A stretch of 64,000 bases of DNA from Hericium rajendrae (GCA_033439255.1 CM065886.1:1116001-1180000); one strand, 5' to 3'; shown: positions 1 through 13,243, numbered from the stretch's first letter. Translations and numbers: made by a program. Notes: generated from the letters alone by a model not told the origin.

Positions 1-305
1 TGGATCGCCCGCCGTGCTCGGGCGGCCGCAAAAAGCCCCAACCGCCTCTAGAAGGGGTACCACTTATGCCTGAAAGGACGGACTGGCGAGCGGCCCGTTC
101 TGGTGACTCCTCCGCAATCTGAGTCTGACAAAATACTCCGTGTTGCTCAGCTGTGCGTAGCTCTGGATGGGCGTCTTGTGACGTGCGACCAAACCGCCCG
201 TCGCCACCATCTGGCAGGAGGGACTGATAAATTGTGGGCTCTGTTCTTTGGTCACCGTCCGTCACCTTCAAGCGATCCTACAGTTGGCACTCGCTCTTTT
301 GATGC

Positions 306-2344
306 ATGCCGTCTGCCGGACTCCCGACTTTTCCGCTGGATAGGCCGACGCCTGTCCCGGATTCGGTGTTTCGGGAAACATTCGGTGAGCTGCTCTTGCC
401 CGAATACGTGCCAGACACATGCTGATTTTTTGGTGGTGAGGCGGGGCACTGATCGCCACCATGATCGCGCTCTGTCTGTATGGTATCTCAATCCTGCAGG
501 CCAGTGCGTCTTCCTCGAATTCAGGCACGAGGAGACTGACGTTACAGAAGGTATGCATGTATTACCTTCGTTATCCGGATGACCGCATGAAGATCAAAGT
601 TCTGGTAAGATCCGTGCTGAATCTCCTATACGTCGGAAGGCTGACGATCGGTGAGCAGGTCGCTGCGACGTTGTCAGTGTTTCTGTCGCTGATGTTGTCT
701 GGCCGAGCCGATGACATGTTGCGTAGCTGTATATCCACGGTCCAGGCAGCATTTAGTATGTATGTGTTTGTCTGTTTCGGTATCTGTTACTTACGGCTTT
801 CGTCCGACAGTGTGTCAGGCTCTATATATGTGGACCTTACGTATTGTTCGAGTCATGAGCCAGTCGGATGTCGCTTAAAATTATCTCTCAATAGATCATT
901 TCTTATCACGACCCGATGCTATTAGTTGGTCCGACATGGTAAGTCCTTCTTCAATCCCACTCTCTACGCATTATCTGACCATCGATTTTCAGGACGCTCT
1001 ATGTAACCAGCCATGATAGGTATCTTCTCCCTTTGCTAACTCGTCCCTTATCATATAGGTTACCACTGCAGCTTCAGTACGTTTCCATCAGTGCCTACCT
1101 TCTTGTGCTCTTCTGAGATATCTCTTCAAGGTCGTTACCTGTTTTGTGATTCAGTTGTCGGTGCTAGTCATATCGTCGTATAGTTTACTTCCGAACTGAA
1201 CTAATGCTCTACAGATTCTACACGAGGACAATTTATCATCGTAGGTGTGCGATGGTGTGTATAGCTTAGTGGATCTGAACTTTCCATTATTGTAGTGACG
1301 AATGAAAGACGCACATGGAGATGGATATTAACTATTATCCTCGTATGTCGGGAGTTCTTCTAAAATGCTAACTGATGATTCGCACATTGACCTCGTTTGC
1401 AAGATTGTGTTGAACATGACGCAGCTTGGTGCGAGTGACTATTTTATCAGACATGATCAATAACGAAACGACCTTGCAGCCGTTGGAATCGGTATGTCAG
1501 CGATGCGATCCTTCTTATTGGGTGGTTTTTCACTCCCGGACTCACCGCCGTAGTGACCGTAACCAAAGAGTCAGGTTCATTCTCCAAAGCTGCATCGATA
1601 TGCTAATCTTGCTGTCAGGTTTCAAATGCGCTCTCTTTTCGAGCTCAGGAACATTTCTGTAGGTTATCGACCTTCTTCACGGCGCTCTCATGCTTGATGT
1701 GCCTTTCAGACCAACTCAGTGTTGCCACTGATCGTTGCACGAGTAGCATCCGACCTCGTCACTACAGTTTCATTGATGATTCTGTTACACGGAGCCCGCC
1801 CTCCCTTCGGCACGTGCGTGTCTGCGATTCTATTTAAATCCGTACTGTATCTGATCTCCATGACAGCTCTAGCAAACTTGTGCATACCCTCATCGTCTAC
1901 GCCATCAATAGATTCTTGCTCACAACGTGCGTGCGCCCTTATCAGACGGAACAACTACAATTGACTGCATGCCCTCGCAGTGCGGTTGTCAGTGTGGCAG
2001 TGATAGTTGTACGTCTCCCCGATTCTCCGACTACGCCACTGCTCAACCGCACACAATGCAGATCCTATCCAACCCAAACGCTGTCTGGGCTTTTTCAATT
2101 GACCTCGTCATTCAGCATTGTGAGTGGAGGATCAGCAGCACCTGTATTTGTCTGTGCTCTTACCTTCGCAAAAGTGTACATCAACAGCTGCTTGGCCACT
2201 CTGAATTCTCGTCACCACCTACGCGGTCTCGGCGACGGCGCGGGATATGGGGACGGCACACTACCTGCAATCGAACTTGCGATCAGTCCAGAGCTTGCGT
2301 CGACACGATCTGTGTTGGTTATCCCAGCTTTTGGAAATAGCTGA
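306..2344 (+). CDS. DUF6534-type multi-pass membrane protein, copy 1
   Basis: Intron-rich gene for a basidiomycete membrane protein of the DUF6534 family; no biochemical role is established for the family. The start is chosen at the ATG of MPSAGLPTFPLDRPTPVPD, which matches the starts of copies at 3934 and 25090. Visible exons in order encode a first membrane segment ending LYGISILQ, the block YYLRYPDDRMKIKVL (461-606 region), the block SYHDPMLLVGPTW near 900-950, FYTRTIYH near 1215, the helix around ARVASDLVTTVSLMILLHGARPPF (1740-1805), KLVHTLIVYAINRFLLTT (1870-1925) and the C-terminal YINSCLATLNSRHHLRGL (2170-2230). Donors and acceptors are short-intron GT/AG. Exons between 620 and 900 were not resolved cleanly, so the copy could be either a working gene or a mildly decayed one. 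Confidence 0.6.
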
Positions 2345-2779
2345 CATTCGTGTGCTGGTTATCGAAAGTATTGTCCACTGTGAGGACGCAGGAGAAGATG
2401 CAAGGGACGGCTTACTTATCTTATCTTATCAGCACCTTCAGCGTCAATCTTCGGGCACCTAGCGAGTATTACTTTTCATTCCATTGCTCGCAGTTCCACG
2501 CATGCCGCAAGGTCGACCGTCGCTGGCAGCGCAGATCCTAATTGATATCAATCAGATTTTTCTGTCTCTTCAACCCGATTTCTTTCATGAAATGGTGCGA
2601 TTTCCCCATGGAGAACCTGCCCATATTTTTCGAGCGCGTGTCCTCGGAACACCAGCGGAACTTGCACAACTGCCTGCTTGTAGATGGCGATACAGTGTTG
2701 ATTTCTTCATCAAGGTGAAGTACAACCGCATCTTTCGGAGAATGCTGACGATGGGCTTATTCACTATTGATCGGGAAGC

Positions 2780-3170
2780 ACTTGCCTCAAGCTACAGGAC
2801 ACGTTTCTGTTGATCACACGCGTCAATGTAATGCTGCTCACAAGTTTTTTGATTCAAGGGTCATCATGATTGCGTTCACGGTAGCTGTAAGTCCCATGGC
2901 TCTTCGCAATTTGCTTCAATTCTTTGAACATAGACCCATAATAGCTCATGTGTAATCCAACCTTCATCTGGCCGCTTGCATTAGACCTGATCTTCCCTCA
3001 CTGTAAGTCGCCACTGACATCCGTGCATGTCCGCGCTCTGACCTGCCGTACGAGTGTACGTTAACAGTTGCCTGCTGAACTTGCGTAGCCACCTCCGGGG
3101 CCCATCAGCGATGGAACGAGGTACATATCTGGCTGATACCGTGACTGATATCCACTTCGCGAGCGAATAA
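2780..3170 (+). pseudogene. C-terminal remnant of a DUF6534 gene, copy 2
   Basis: Only the last third of a DUF6534 gene is recognisable: TFLLIT near 2795-2815, an exon reading NPTFIWPLALDLIFPH (2955-3000) with a GT donor, then VNSCLLNLRSHLRG and the end TDIHFASE with TAA at 3168-3170. The end and the bases after the stop, including the phrase ATATTGACTGCATCCCTG, match those after copy 3 (stop at 5938), so copies 2 and 3 arose by local duplication. No N-terminal half was found between 2345 and 2780. An open frame at 2484-2813 overlaps this region and does not resemble the family. Confidence 0.6.
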
Positions 3171-3933
3171 GGGTGGGCCAAGTTCAGTTGTCCTTGTGGT
3201 ACGGTCGATATTGACTGCATCCCTGCAGGTGACTTGCGACATCGGACAGACGTCGGAGATGAAGTGGGTGTTTCTGTGAAGTCGAATCTTATCTGCGCGT
3301 CTGTGCCAACCGGCGCGCTTCACCATCTTGCCCGAATCAATCATCAATTGAACCATCGCGCTGCCCCTTAGCACTTCAACATTGACACCTCCGGCTGACA
3401 ACAGCATGACGTTGACGGTTTGGTTGTGTCATCACAGCGTTGAAGACATGACTGCGGTGGCACCTTGGGAGTCGCGACGCCTGTTATAGACAACTTCTCA
3501 AAAATAGGACATCTGCTTTCGAAGTTCTATCGAAGTTTTCGGAACAGATACTTAGTTTTCATAGACTTGCGCCACATATCCAACGTTCTCCATATCCACC
3601 GGCCTTCAGTCATGACCAGCTAATTGCAGCACTGCCTGGCGCTCGGCATCCGGGATTCGTACTTTCCCTACAGGGAGCACAGCACCTCCGGCTGGTGAAC
3701 AAGCCGTCGTATCGGCGGCTGCATTCTCTGCCGTTCATTTTCGAGAGGACGGGTCGACTGAACCTGTCATCGCGTCACCGCACAAGACTCAAATATATGG
3801 CAGATCTTGTCCCGTCGTTTTTCCGGGAATCCTTCAGGTAAAGTGTATATCGTAGTCTTCCATGTGGTCCGCACATATATCAGCAGGCCGCTATCCGAAC
3901 ACATCCGAGACTATTCCTGACTCCTATTCACCC
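3171..3933. other. intergenic stretch without recognised gene
   Basis: I see no convincing gene here. The first 60 bases are similar to the 3' flank of copy 3. Open frames on the minus strand (3105-3407) have no family-like features. Confidence 0.4.
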
Positions 3934-5938
3934 ATGTCTCCCGTTGCAGCCTCGGCGTTTCCTCTAACCAGGCCAACACCTGTTCCAGACAATATATTTA
4001 GGGAAACATTTAGTGGGTTCTATGACCTGGGGATGAATTCTGCAATACTGACCTCCTCATCGATCGTCAGGTCGAGGCCTAATTTGTATTATAGTAGCGC
4101 TTATGCTATACCCACTTTCGATCGTACAGGCAAGTACCCGTTTTCAAAGACGAGGTTGTGCAGCACTAGACTAAAGGATTCATAAGGCATATATGTACTA
4201 TATCCGGTATCCGAATGATCGGGTATACATCAAGGCTATGGTGAGTACTGTCCTGAGGCTGTCTTGGCATTCAAGATGATAGCTTTAGGAAGATTGGTCT
4301 AGTATCGTCAGTCCCACCTCTTGTCACGTTGCATGGCTAGTTTATTGACGTGTGGCGCAGGTGTTTATCAACTCTACATATCGCATGTCGTACGTGTTCA
4401 GATTTGTTTCATTTTCTGGCATCCCTCACGATGCGGACCGGCAGTATGTCATGTACTGTATCATTACGTGGTACGTATACCTTTGAAGGTCGCCAACAGC
4501 TTATTTTCTCAAATTCCTGCTGCAGATCCTTTCCTACAATGATCCAATGGTCTTTCTCGACGGAACATGGTGGGCTCTGCTTTCTACATGGAGCGCGCCA
4601 TCTGAACTCTTGATTCTAGGACATTATATGTAAATAGCCCTTCAGAATTTCTTCCTCCCGTCGTTGACCATGCTTTTCGTGCGTGATCAGGCTAGCAGTG
4701 CAGTTTCAGTACGTTTGCAGGTGCTCCACTTATTCGAGACCTATTGATGTACCTCCAAAAGACTGTTGTCTGTTTCTTGGTCCAGATGTGAGTACTTCAG
4801 TCGAGTCATCTTACTGAATTCTAATCGATTATCCCCATAGGTTCTACACTCGAGTGATTTATCAGTGTAAGGATCTCGCAGTCCGTGCAAACCATCCGGT
4901 TTGACTTGAAATTCATTTCAGTGACCAAAGACAAGTATCTGTTGCGATGCGTCTTGATTGCTGTCCTTGTACGTCACATCCTAGAGCTATTGCTTTTCAC
5001 TCGGATCGCTAAATATGATTCGGTGATCCCCTTTTTAAGGCCTCGATGAATCTTATGCAAGTCGGTGAGACATGCCTTTATATCATCTATACCACATAAT
5101 GAATCGCGGAGTCTCACCTAGCTATCGGGTTTGGTTCGTCACTCGCATGTTCCCTCGTGGTGTAGCTTATTGGTTTTATTACCTACAGTGACATTTGCCG
5201 CAGAGTGAGACATTCACAAAAAGTTCTGTGACCTGGTGACCAATGCTGGCTGGCAGGTACAAGGAATGGGCCCTTTTCGACTTGGCCAAACTCGCAGTAA
5301 TAGGCCGCTGTGTCCGCGTCACTATCAATTTTCATTTATTTATTTTGTAGATCAAATGGATGGTACCACTGACCGTTACACGGGCGGGTTCCGATACTGT
5401 CACGGCGCTGTCGCTGACCATACTGCTGCACCGAGCTCGCCCTCAATCTGGCGGGTGCGTCTTCACCTTCTACATCTTCATGGCGTCATACTGACAATTG
5501 CAAAAGATCCAGAAAGCTTGTGCATACTCTGATTGGCATGGCTATAAGCAGATTCCTGCTTACAACGTACGTCTTATAACCATTGAAAGCGTTCAGGCAG
5601 CAACGATGACGACTTCCTTAGCGTGATGGTCATTTTCGCAATGATAGCCGTACGTTCTGCCTATTTTCGCAACGTACTGCTATTTCTTACCATTTGGGTC
5701 TTTGATAGCTCATCTGCAATCCGAACGACATCTGGCCTCTGGCATTGGACCTGATTTTTCCACACTGTAAGTGACATTTACAATAGATAGGCCTCTGCAC
5801 ATACCCTAACATTCCGCGCCAGTGTACGTGAACAGCTGCCTGGCCACATTGAATTTGCGCAGCCATCTGCGGAGCCTCAGCGAAGGATCACAATTTCTAA
5901 CCGACACGTTCACGGATATCCATTTTGCGAGCGATTAG
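3934..5938 (+). CDS. DUF6534-type multi-pass membrane protein, copy 3
   Basis: A third DUF6534 copy. It starts at the ATG of MSPVAASAFPLTRPTPVPD and ends TDIHFASD with TAG at 5936-5938. Family blocks seen in order are YYIRYPNDRVYIKAM with a GTGAGT donor near 4200-4250, SYNDPMVFLDGTWW near 4530-4575, FYTRVIYH near 4840, MNLMQV near 5047-5064, the helix VTRAGSDTVTALSLTILLHRARP (5365-5450), NPNDIWPLALDLIFPH (5712-5768) and YVNSCLATLNLRSHLRSL (5825-5875). The role is unknown. The exon near 5330-5370 contains an awkward in-frame stop unless spliced out, so intactness is uncertain. It sits in tandem with copies 1 and 2, all on the same strand. Confidence 0.58.
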
Positions 5939-6934
5939 GGGCGGGACCGTTCGTCTGACAGTGTGGTACAGTAAATATTGACTGCATCCCTGTCAGTGCG
6001 ATCAGCAACAGATGAAAAGTTCGTGGAAATTGGCCGCGGGTGTCAGACTCTGAAGGCCAGTCTAAGAGTCTTCGACTGGTCGACACGCGTCTGCCGCAAG
6101 CGATTCTGAATTGTCAGCAAAGCTGAACATCTTAGACGTCAAATTATTACTTATCCGGACTGGAATACGCAGGTCAGGACATCGTAGCGATCGGCCGGTC
6201 ACTTAGCATTGGCAGACGAGCGGATCTGCTCAACGTGACAATCTTCGGTGAGAGTATGCATTTACTTAGTATCTAAGCGCAGATGGCGTGCTCTAGACTA
6301 TTAATACGAGCGTAGCTAGACTCGGGGAACTGCCAGTGGTGAGTATAGCGACGAACTCCGATGTTGAGCACGTATCGAGGTGAGTCGTGGTCGATTCGAG
6401 CATTTGGCCGGCAGCTGACACGGACGCATAGTAGACACACATCAGGGTGTCGATCCTATAATGTAGCGACGCGATCCGCCCTCGGAAGCTCACAGGAGAA
6501 TGGACCGGCTGTGTCCATGCCCGGCGGGGACCAGGCTTACTCCGAGACCATGCATGATGTCCGCTGTGAAAGCGACCATATTACCCACCAAGATCTCATC
6601 CGAAATTTTCTGTGATGATCCAAGGATATATAGGCTAGCTCCGCATTCCTTTTTCAAGACACTTATTCATAACAAAGGCCGGACATTGCAGGATTTCATC
6701 GAGCTTAATAAATCGTGTTGCCGTGGTTCATCAAAGCAGTGTCAAATATGTTCCGGTATGCCTCATGGATCATCTCCGTCGACAGGCCTCGCTGTATGTC
6801 TTGTCATTGCTTAATGATCGTATTGATAGATAAGGGCTGCCTGCGAGTGTTTCATGTCTGCAGTTTTCCCAGCCCACTTGCCTTCTCACTCTCTCCAGTG
6901 GACTATCTATCTTGTCGACAATCCTCACAGTATC
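5939..6934. other. intergenic stretch between DUF6534 copy 3 and the desaturase
   Basis: No gene was recognised. The first 60 bases are the 3' flank shared with copy 2. The rest should contain the promoter of the desaturase that begins at 6935. Open frames at 6361-6814 have no coherent splicing or recognisable motif. Confidence 0.4.
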
Positions 6935-9024
6935 ATGGGCATTTTTTCGAATGGGTCGGAGTATCAGTTGCGGTGAGCGATCTGCTGTCTCGTCAATTAT
7001 GAAATTGCATCACTTGACAGACGCTGATATGGGTCGTCTATGTCAGCTTAAGGCGCCCATTCAGGCCTCCTGCGGTAACAATTCAGCAGATTCATACGGA
7101 GGTCCCAAAGCACCTCTTGCAACGTTCTCCCTGGCGCGCTGCGCTCTATGTCTTACGAGATATCCTTCTAGCCATCTTGTTTATCGGACTTGCGATGCAG
7201 TTCGATAGCATGGCCTTGCTGGCGCAGGACCTGGCGAAGAATAACTCGTTGGGAACTATTGTTAGGTGGTCTTTATGGATGGTGTACTGGTTTTTCCAGG
7301 GACTTGTGGGCGCGGGTATATTCTGCCTCGGTGCGTACAGTCGAAATTTGATCAAGTGCAATGTTTAGAAATCCTTCGTGTCTACCAGGTCATGACGTTC
7401 GCTCCCTCTTCCTTCTCACAATGACCATCGCACGAACTCTCTTACAGGCAGGCCACGGTTCTCTCTTCGACTCGCACATCGCCAACAATGTCGTTGGGTT
7501 TACCTTCCACTCAGTGGGTTTATTGCTCATGCCTTTAGATCAAAACAGCTCTGAAATAAGACATCTGAGTGTAGATTCTCCTTATCCCATATTTCTCTTG
7601 GCGTGCTACGCACCATGCACACCACGTAGTTGTGTTTTGTTCATTTGACTTGCAACCTACTGACTCGCCCGCCTTGCTACAAGAAAGCAACAGGTTCTGT
7701 AGAACGCGATGAGAACTATGTTCCATATCGGCGCGAAGACTTCAAGCTGCCTCCGCGCAAGGCAGCACGCCGGGCCGACTATGCAGAGGTATTCGAGGAG
7801 ACGCCGATCTGGACGCTTGTGCGGGTCGTGACGATGTGTGCTGTGTATAGTGGTCCTCTTATGTTCTCCGAGTCACTCTCGCTGACGTATATTGCTGGCA
7901 GGGGCTGGTGGATGTATCTCACGTATTCATCTCTGTACTGTTTCTTTTGTGCTGGATCTTAGATGTATTGCTGTCAGGCAAAACGCAATGGGCGCGAAGA
8001 TGTACCCTAAAGGGACGAACCACTTCTCCCCGAGCTCGCCGCTTTTCAAGGCACATCAGCGTGCGTCTGCCTCAGCTACATGCTAATCACAGCCATCTGA
8101 TTTTCAGCATGCAGGCCCGTCAATCGTTCTGTCCGATCTCGGCGTTGGGTGCATGGTTGCACTCCTGTGCGTCGCGGCGAGGTACGCGGGATGGGCGGCG
8201 GTGGGGCGATATTATATTGTGCCATATATTGTACGTGCATCAAATCTTTCGGCGGTGTTGCTATTCGGTTTTGTTGACGTGGGTAACGTACGCTGAATAG
8301 CTGACGAACCACTGGTATGGTTTCTATTTCACTGTTTTATTTGCATTGAAAAAACAGCCCTTGTTACCCCCAGGATCGGTAAGCTCCTTTCAGCCGAAAT
8401 CTGATGTCCTACAAACAGCCTTTCCTGTGACCAGTGATGTTCACGTACCTTCACCACTCCGACCCGACCATCCCACACTATTACGGCTCAGAATGGACAT
8501 TCCTCCGTGGAGCTCTAGCTACAGTTGACCGCCCTCTACTCGGCTGGATGGGCAGGTTCTTCCTGCACAACGTCAGTCGAATGTCATCTTCTTCATCACC
8601 CCCAACTCGACAGATGCGCTGATATGCTGCGGATTCGGTTCGTAGATCTCGCACGACCACATTGCGCACCACTTCTTCGTCGGCGTTCCGTTCTGTGAGT
8701 AGCTCGCCTCCTCTCTATACATGTTCTGAGACGGTGTGGGTGAATAGACAACGGCCCTGAAATCACCAAACACATCAGAGCAGTGTTGGGGGACGATTAT
8801 AACTATGACTCGACCGTGAGTCTCCATGCTTTGAACCAAATCCCCACTAAGCAGCCGCGATACAGAATACTTTCTACGCGTTCTGGCGCTCCTTTACGCA
8901 GTGCCTCTTCATCGAGGAGAGCGAGGACGGCGGGATCGCGTTATACAAGAATGCAGAGGGCAAGGCGGCCAGGGAAGTCGCGGAAGATGTGCCCGGGATG
9001 GCTGCTCAGAAGAACGAAGGCTGA
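6935..9024 (+). CDS. Delta-12 (oleate) fatty acid desaturase, FAD2-like
   Basis: Membrane-bound di-iron desaturase of the ER, expected to convert oleoyl to linoleoyl chains. The start is the ATG of MGIFSNGSEYQL (exon 6935-6972), spliced to 7047 and continuing RRPFRPPAVTIQQIH, as in basidiomycete FAD2 proteins. All three histidine boxes can be read across introns: box 1 HDAGH, whose first half lies on an 8-nt micro-exon at 7389-7396; box 2 HHAHH just before the GTAGTT donor near 7625; box 3 HDHIAHH near 8650-8670. Other family blocks are ATGSVERDENYVP, MYPKGTNHFSPSSPLFK, TYLHHSDPTIPHY, FLRGALATVDRPLLGWMGRFF and the tail KNAEGKAAREVAEDVPG before TGA at 9022-9024. There are about ten short introns. 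It looks functional. A delta-9 enzyme is excluded because the N-terminal and box sequences are of the delta-12/omega-3 type; delta-12 versus delta-15 specificity cannot be told. Confidence 0.9.
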
Positions 9025-9281
9025 TAGCATCAACCCAAAGAATCGAAAACGACTCGTTGATCGGGCCAGGATTATAGGAATCGTCATATGCAATATGTTG
9101 ATATCTAATGCCGAAGAATGCCTGTGTATATAGACAAAAGAAACCAAGGAGATTGGATGCAGAGTATCCATGCTGAGCTTGTAAACGTAGCGATAATGGG
9201 ATCAATGAGGAAAGAATAGACTATTGAAGCAATGCAAAACGGACGAAAGCATGGTACGGCAAACTATCTACAGGGCATGGC

Positions 9282-12059
9282 TTACAATCTCGCACTCGCC
9301 CGCCGCATCGGCGGCATGGACGCCCTCTTCGACCCCAATCTCCCGAACCATGCTCCTTTCGCGCCGTCATCCGACAAGCTACTCTCGCCCTCCTTGTCCC
9401 CGAACCTATCCACGAGGCCTGCAAACGTGCTCCGGCTCCATGGCGCGCTGCGCGCAGTCTCGTAACCCTCCTCGCCCTCCTCAATCGTGACAACTTTCAT
9501 CGTCGTGGGGTCCATGCGGAAGCGGTACTTCGCCAGCGCGCGGCCCATGTCCTCTGCGCGCAGCTGCCCGTCCAGCAGCCCCGCGACGTCGGACTTCGCG
9601 GTGAAGGCCGCGGCCGAGGCGATCGTGCCTGGAGGCTGGAGCAGACGCAAGTCGCGCCGGTCTCTGCGGTGGAGCCATTGCACGATGGAGCCGAAGAGTG
9701 CGAGGAGCAGAAGCACGACGACGAGGAGATGCGCCGCGAGGTCGCTGCGTACGATATGTGAGCAGGTGCCTTGGCCGGGGAGGGAGGACCACTCACTCGA
9801 TCCATAGGCGTTTCTGGATTGCAGATACGCGGACATTGAGCGGCTGGTCGATGTCGACGAAATACACCAATCGGGCGATCATAGCGAGATACGTCGTCTG
9901 CGTCGAGCACATCAGCATGGCTCACCCCAAGATCTACAATCGCCACTCACATACACCTGCGCCGACAACGGCGCAAACGCATTGTTCTGGAACGCCGCCG
10001 TCACGCCTCCCGGATAGTTCTGCACCGCGTTCTGGAACACGGCCGCAGGAAGCTGCAGCTGGATCGCATTCGCGCGCTGAAGCACGAACGGGTCCACGAC
10101 GAGCTGCGACGCCGTCCAGTTCAGGCCGTTGTACGCCTGGCCATTCAGCGGCGGGCCGGTGACGTTGCCCGCGAAGCCCGTGAAGTTGCCTTGGCCGACG
10201 ACGACGTCGCTGAGCTTCGTGACGCTCGTGAGGTTGCCGGAGTGCAGGTCGACCTCGACGGCGACGTTGTGCAGCGCGATGCTAGGGTCGCACATGCTGA
10301 TGGAGGCCATCGCCGTCGGCTGGTATGTGAAGAACCAGAAGATGACGGGCAGGAACGCGACGTCCGTGTTGGCGAAGGCGGGGCAGTCCGGCAGGATCTC
10401 TGTGCCGAAGAGGTTCTTGGACGACTTGTTAACCTCCCAGAAGAACGTGCAGCCGTCGAACGTTGCACTATTGTTCCAGCCAGTCCCGTCGGGATGCTGG
10501 ACCATGTTGATGGGCTATGAGCGCCAGAGGAGGGTGAGTAAGCGTGGGTGAAGATGACGCGAAGAATCAGAGCTTACAGAGTCAGGGCCTCGGCAGCCTG
10601 GGTCGCTCAGAATACCAGTCGTATTCGTGGCAAGCGTTCCATTGTCGGCCAGATACAAGGGAAACTGTATCGTATAAGAACTTCTGGATGAGCATCTGGA
10701 TGAACAGCTGGACCTACGTCAAAAGATCCAACTGAATATCCCCCGTTCACAAAATTCGGGTCACCAAGGTTGTACAAAATTGCAGATGACGCGTAGCCCG
10801 AGGCACCCAGGAAAGCTGTGGCCGCCCGGCATCAGCAAAGCACGCCGAGACGAGATCGCGTTGAAACGCACAGGTAAGATCCTGGAACTGCTGGTTTTGA
10901 TTCAAGCCGATCGCCTGCCTGTTGCTCACCTGAGCATCTATATCCATCCGCAGACGTTAAATTCCATACTGCAAAAGAGATAAGACACGCAGCACGCACC
11001 AGGCAACGTGATGTATGTGTCACGCAGCGTAAACAACGCCGCAGCCAGTGGCTGGAAGGCAAGTGCAACGATGGCCATTAATGTGGTGAGCACGACGATC
11101 CAGTGCTTGTTACGCCCCGCATTCCACCATACGAAGAAATTGCTTTCGGAGTCATCTTAGATAAGAAGATGCAAAAACAAAATAAAACGCTTACTGAGAT
11201 CGAGTGTAGTCAAGCAGCAGACTACGCTCTGCAGGCGAACTTCCGTGCGCCAGATCGACGTAGGGCTGTAAACGATTTTAATCGGACTGTAAGGCATAAG
11301 TGAAGTCCATGTTACCTGCATGCGCTTGACTTCAATATCGGTCCACGCCCAGAGGCCGACAAATATCATAGCCACGCCCACCGGAGGCAGAGTCTGCCGC
11401 ATTCCATGAGTCCCCATGATGCGCGCGATCAGATAGTGACAGGCTACATACATAGACATAATGCATAATGCCTTCCTCGCTGGAGAACTTCCCCGTCGTC
11501 TTCCATCCTGTCATAAAACGACGTAATCAGCAAGCGCATCGAGACTACGCGGCATCAAAAGGACACCGCACCCTGATTGCGACTCGAGAACAGCCGCGCG
11601 ACCTCCAGCGCAATCGCAACCGCCACCAGAAAGAACGCGAATATCCCCCAAAACCACCTGCGAAGCGGCGCCGGCGTCCACGGCTCTATCACGATCGGCA
11701 CTGGCGCCGGGGCCTCCTCCACATGGTTCGCGAAAAACGGCTTTCCCGAGTGCAATCCCGTCAACGGCGCGGCGGGGCTACCGAAGTCGCCGGCGCCGGC
11801 GGGCCGCGTGGGCACCATAAGCGTCTGCGCGCCGGGTGGCGTGCCGGGCTCGTCGGCCTTCAGCGAGGAGCTCGCGTCCATGTGCGGCGAGTCGGAGGGG
11901 ACCTGGCGGGATCCGTGAGGTGCTGCCTGGTGTGGCGCGGAGGAAGGAGGATCGTACGGATTCGTAGGTGACAGACGGCAGTGTCTGCCAGGGGGCCATG
12001 GGAGGCTCAGGTAGGCGCCGCGCGGGGGTTGGCCGGTCTGGCATGGAAGGCGTGGACAT
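9282..12059 (-). CDS. DUF3433-like multi-pass membrane protein
   Basis: Large membrane protein with a Pro/Ser-rich cytosolic N-terminus. Then come a first helix within RRWFWGIFAFFLVAVAIALE (about 11,600-11,670), the conserved block WAWTDIEVKRMQ (11,320-11,365), SLLLDYTRS near 11,200, NFFVWWNAGRNKHWIV near 11,100 and FLGASGYASSAILYNLGDPN near 10,760-10,830. An Asn-glycosylatable outer domain follows (NGTLATNTTGILSDPGC; then 9,912-10,505 with several NxT/S), a last helix HLLVVVLLLLALFGSIVQWL (about 9,680-9,740) and a cytosolic tail ending RASARL with TAA at 9282-9284. The order and motifs fit basidiomycete relatives of DUF3433; the function is unknown. The start is ambiguous: the ATG at 12059 (MSTPSMPDRPTPARR) needs a small intron to join the downstream frame, and another frame opens at 12076. 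At least six introns. Confidence 0.72.
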
Positions 12060-13231
12060 GTCAGAGATACTCGCACGGTCTATCAGGATCTGTCGAGGAC
12101 AACCTTAGATCAATAAGTTCTCTTCGGTGATTTCGATGCAAGAATGAGATAACGAATGGATAGAATGATTGGGAAAGGAATGGCAGAGAGAAATGCGTCC
12201 TTGCAAGGTGACGAACGATCTCCCGCGGGAGGAGAGGTGGAAGGACTGGAACTACAGCGAAAAGATATACACAGGCGCTAAGTAAGGGTCCAAATACATA
12301 GACGGCGACGCCGGTATGTAGCGCAACCCTCGTGTAGATCGAGCCACGCGTAACGCGCGCTGATGACGAGGATTGCACTGGATTGCAGCGAAATGCCGGG
12401 GGATAGACGAGATAATAATAGTACGCACCTGGGAGGTCAGAGCCACTGGGCTTTCGGAGTGCCGGAACTCGATGCGATGGAACTTGATTCCGCTATAAGT
12501 ATTTTCTGAGGAGCCAACACGTTGCAGCAAGCTTCCTTTGTTGCAGTGATGAGATAGCTGGAGGCTGTATGATTCAGAAGAAAGGAAGTTATCTGATCTA
12601 ACCCAGCTTCCGTCGAGATATCAGATGAGCAGTGCCCTATGGCATGGGACGCGACAATTCTGAGCAGCTCCAGCAATTGACAAGATGGGGAAAGAGGAAG
12701 CAAGAGTGCATCCTGCCGATGTTGGCGGACGGCTATTTCTTGTACATATTGGACGGTGACGTCGGGTTTGAACCTGACCTGCGACGCATCATTTTAGGTT
12801 TGTTCGCCCTTCCCGCTGCTTCCGCAGGGCTGTTGTGATCGTGTTGGCGCTGTTATGATGGTAGAGCCGATTGCAATGCGTGCGAGTTCCAAGCGAGTCC
12901 GCACCGGTACCGTCGCCTTGCTTGATCTTGGGGTGAATTGCAGTTAGTACAGACTAGTTCCGATCGATTCAGATACTGGAGGGTGGTTGACACACGAGGT
13001 TTGTTGTCAAAAAGTCGCTCGGCGATGTTGCAGGAAAGGACCAGAGAGCCAGAGAGACAACTTCCACATCTTGTAAGGAACGTTATCGGACCCTGTAGAG
13101 ATTTCACCATACGAACAGCGCCTACGCGACCCTGGTTTGCATCTGCGCCTCCGTCAGAGGCTGCTGACATCGCAATACACAGTTTCCTGTCAACGTAACT
13201 TTCCAGTGTGCTCTGTCGTAGATACAACAGG
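12060..13231. other. intergenic stretch
   Basis: No gene was recognised. The part next to 12060 should be the promoter and leader of the minus-strand membrane protein gene. The last three bases (13229-13231, AGG) are the left target-site copy of the transposon that follows. Confidence 0.4.
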
Positions 13232-13243
13232 CACTGCGTTCCG
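13232..13243 (+). repeat. left terminal inverted repeat of the CACTA element
   Basis: CACTGCGTTCCG, the exact reverse complement of 20592-20603. It is preceded by the AGG target copy. Confidence 0.9.

Noticed and set aside
2484-2813. 109-codon frame that at first resembled a BTB/POZ domain
   Set aside because: Only a loose likeness (FLSLQPDFFHEMVRFPHG), without the family core. It overlaps the DUF6534 remnant in another frame.
12061-12838. Several 60-105-codon frames on both strands
   Set aside because: No motifs, no coherent splicing, and overlap on opposite strands upstream of the membrane protein gene.
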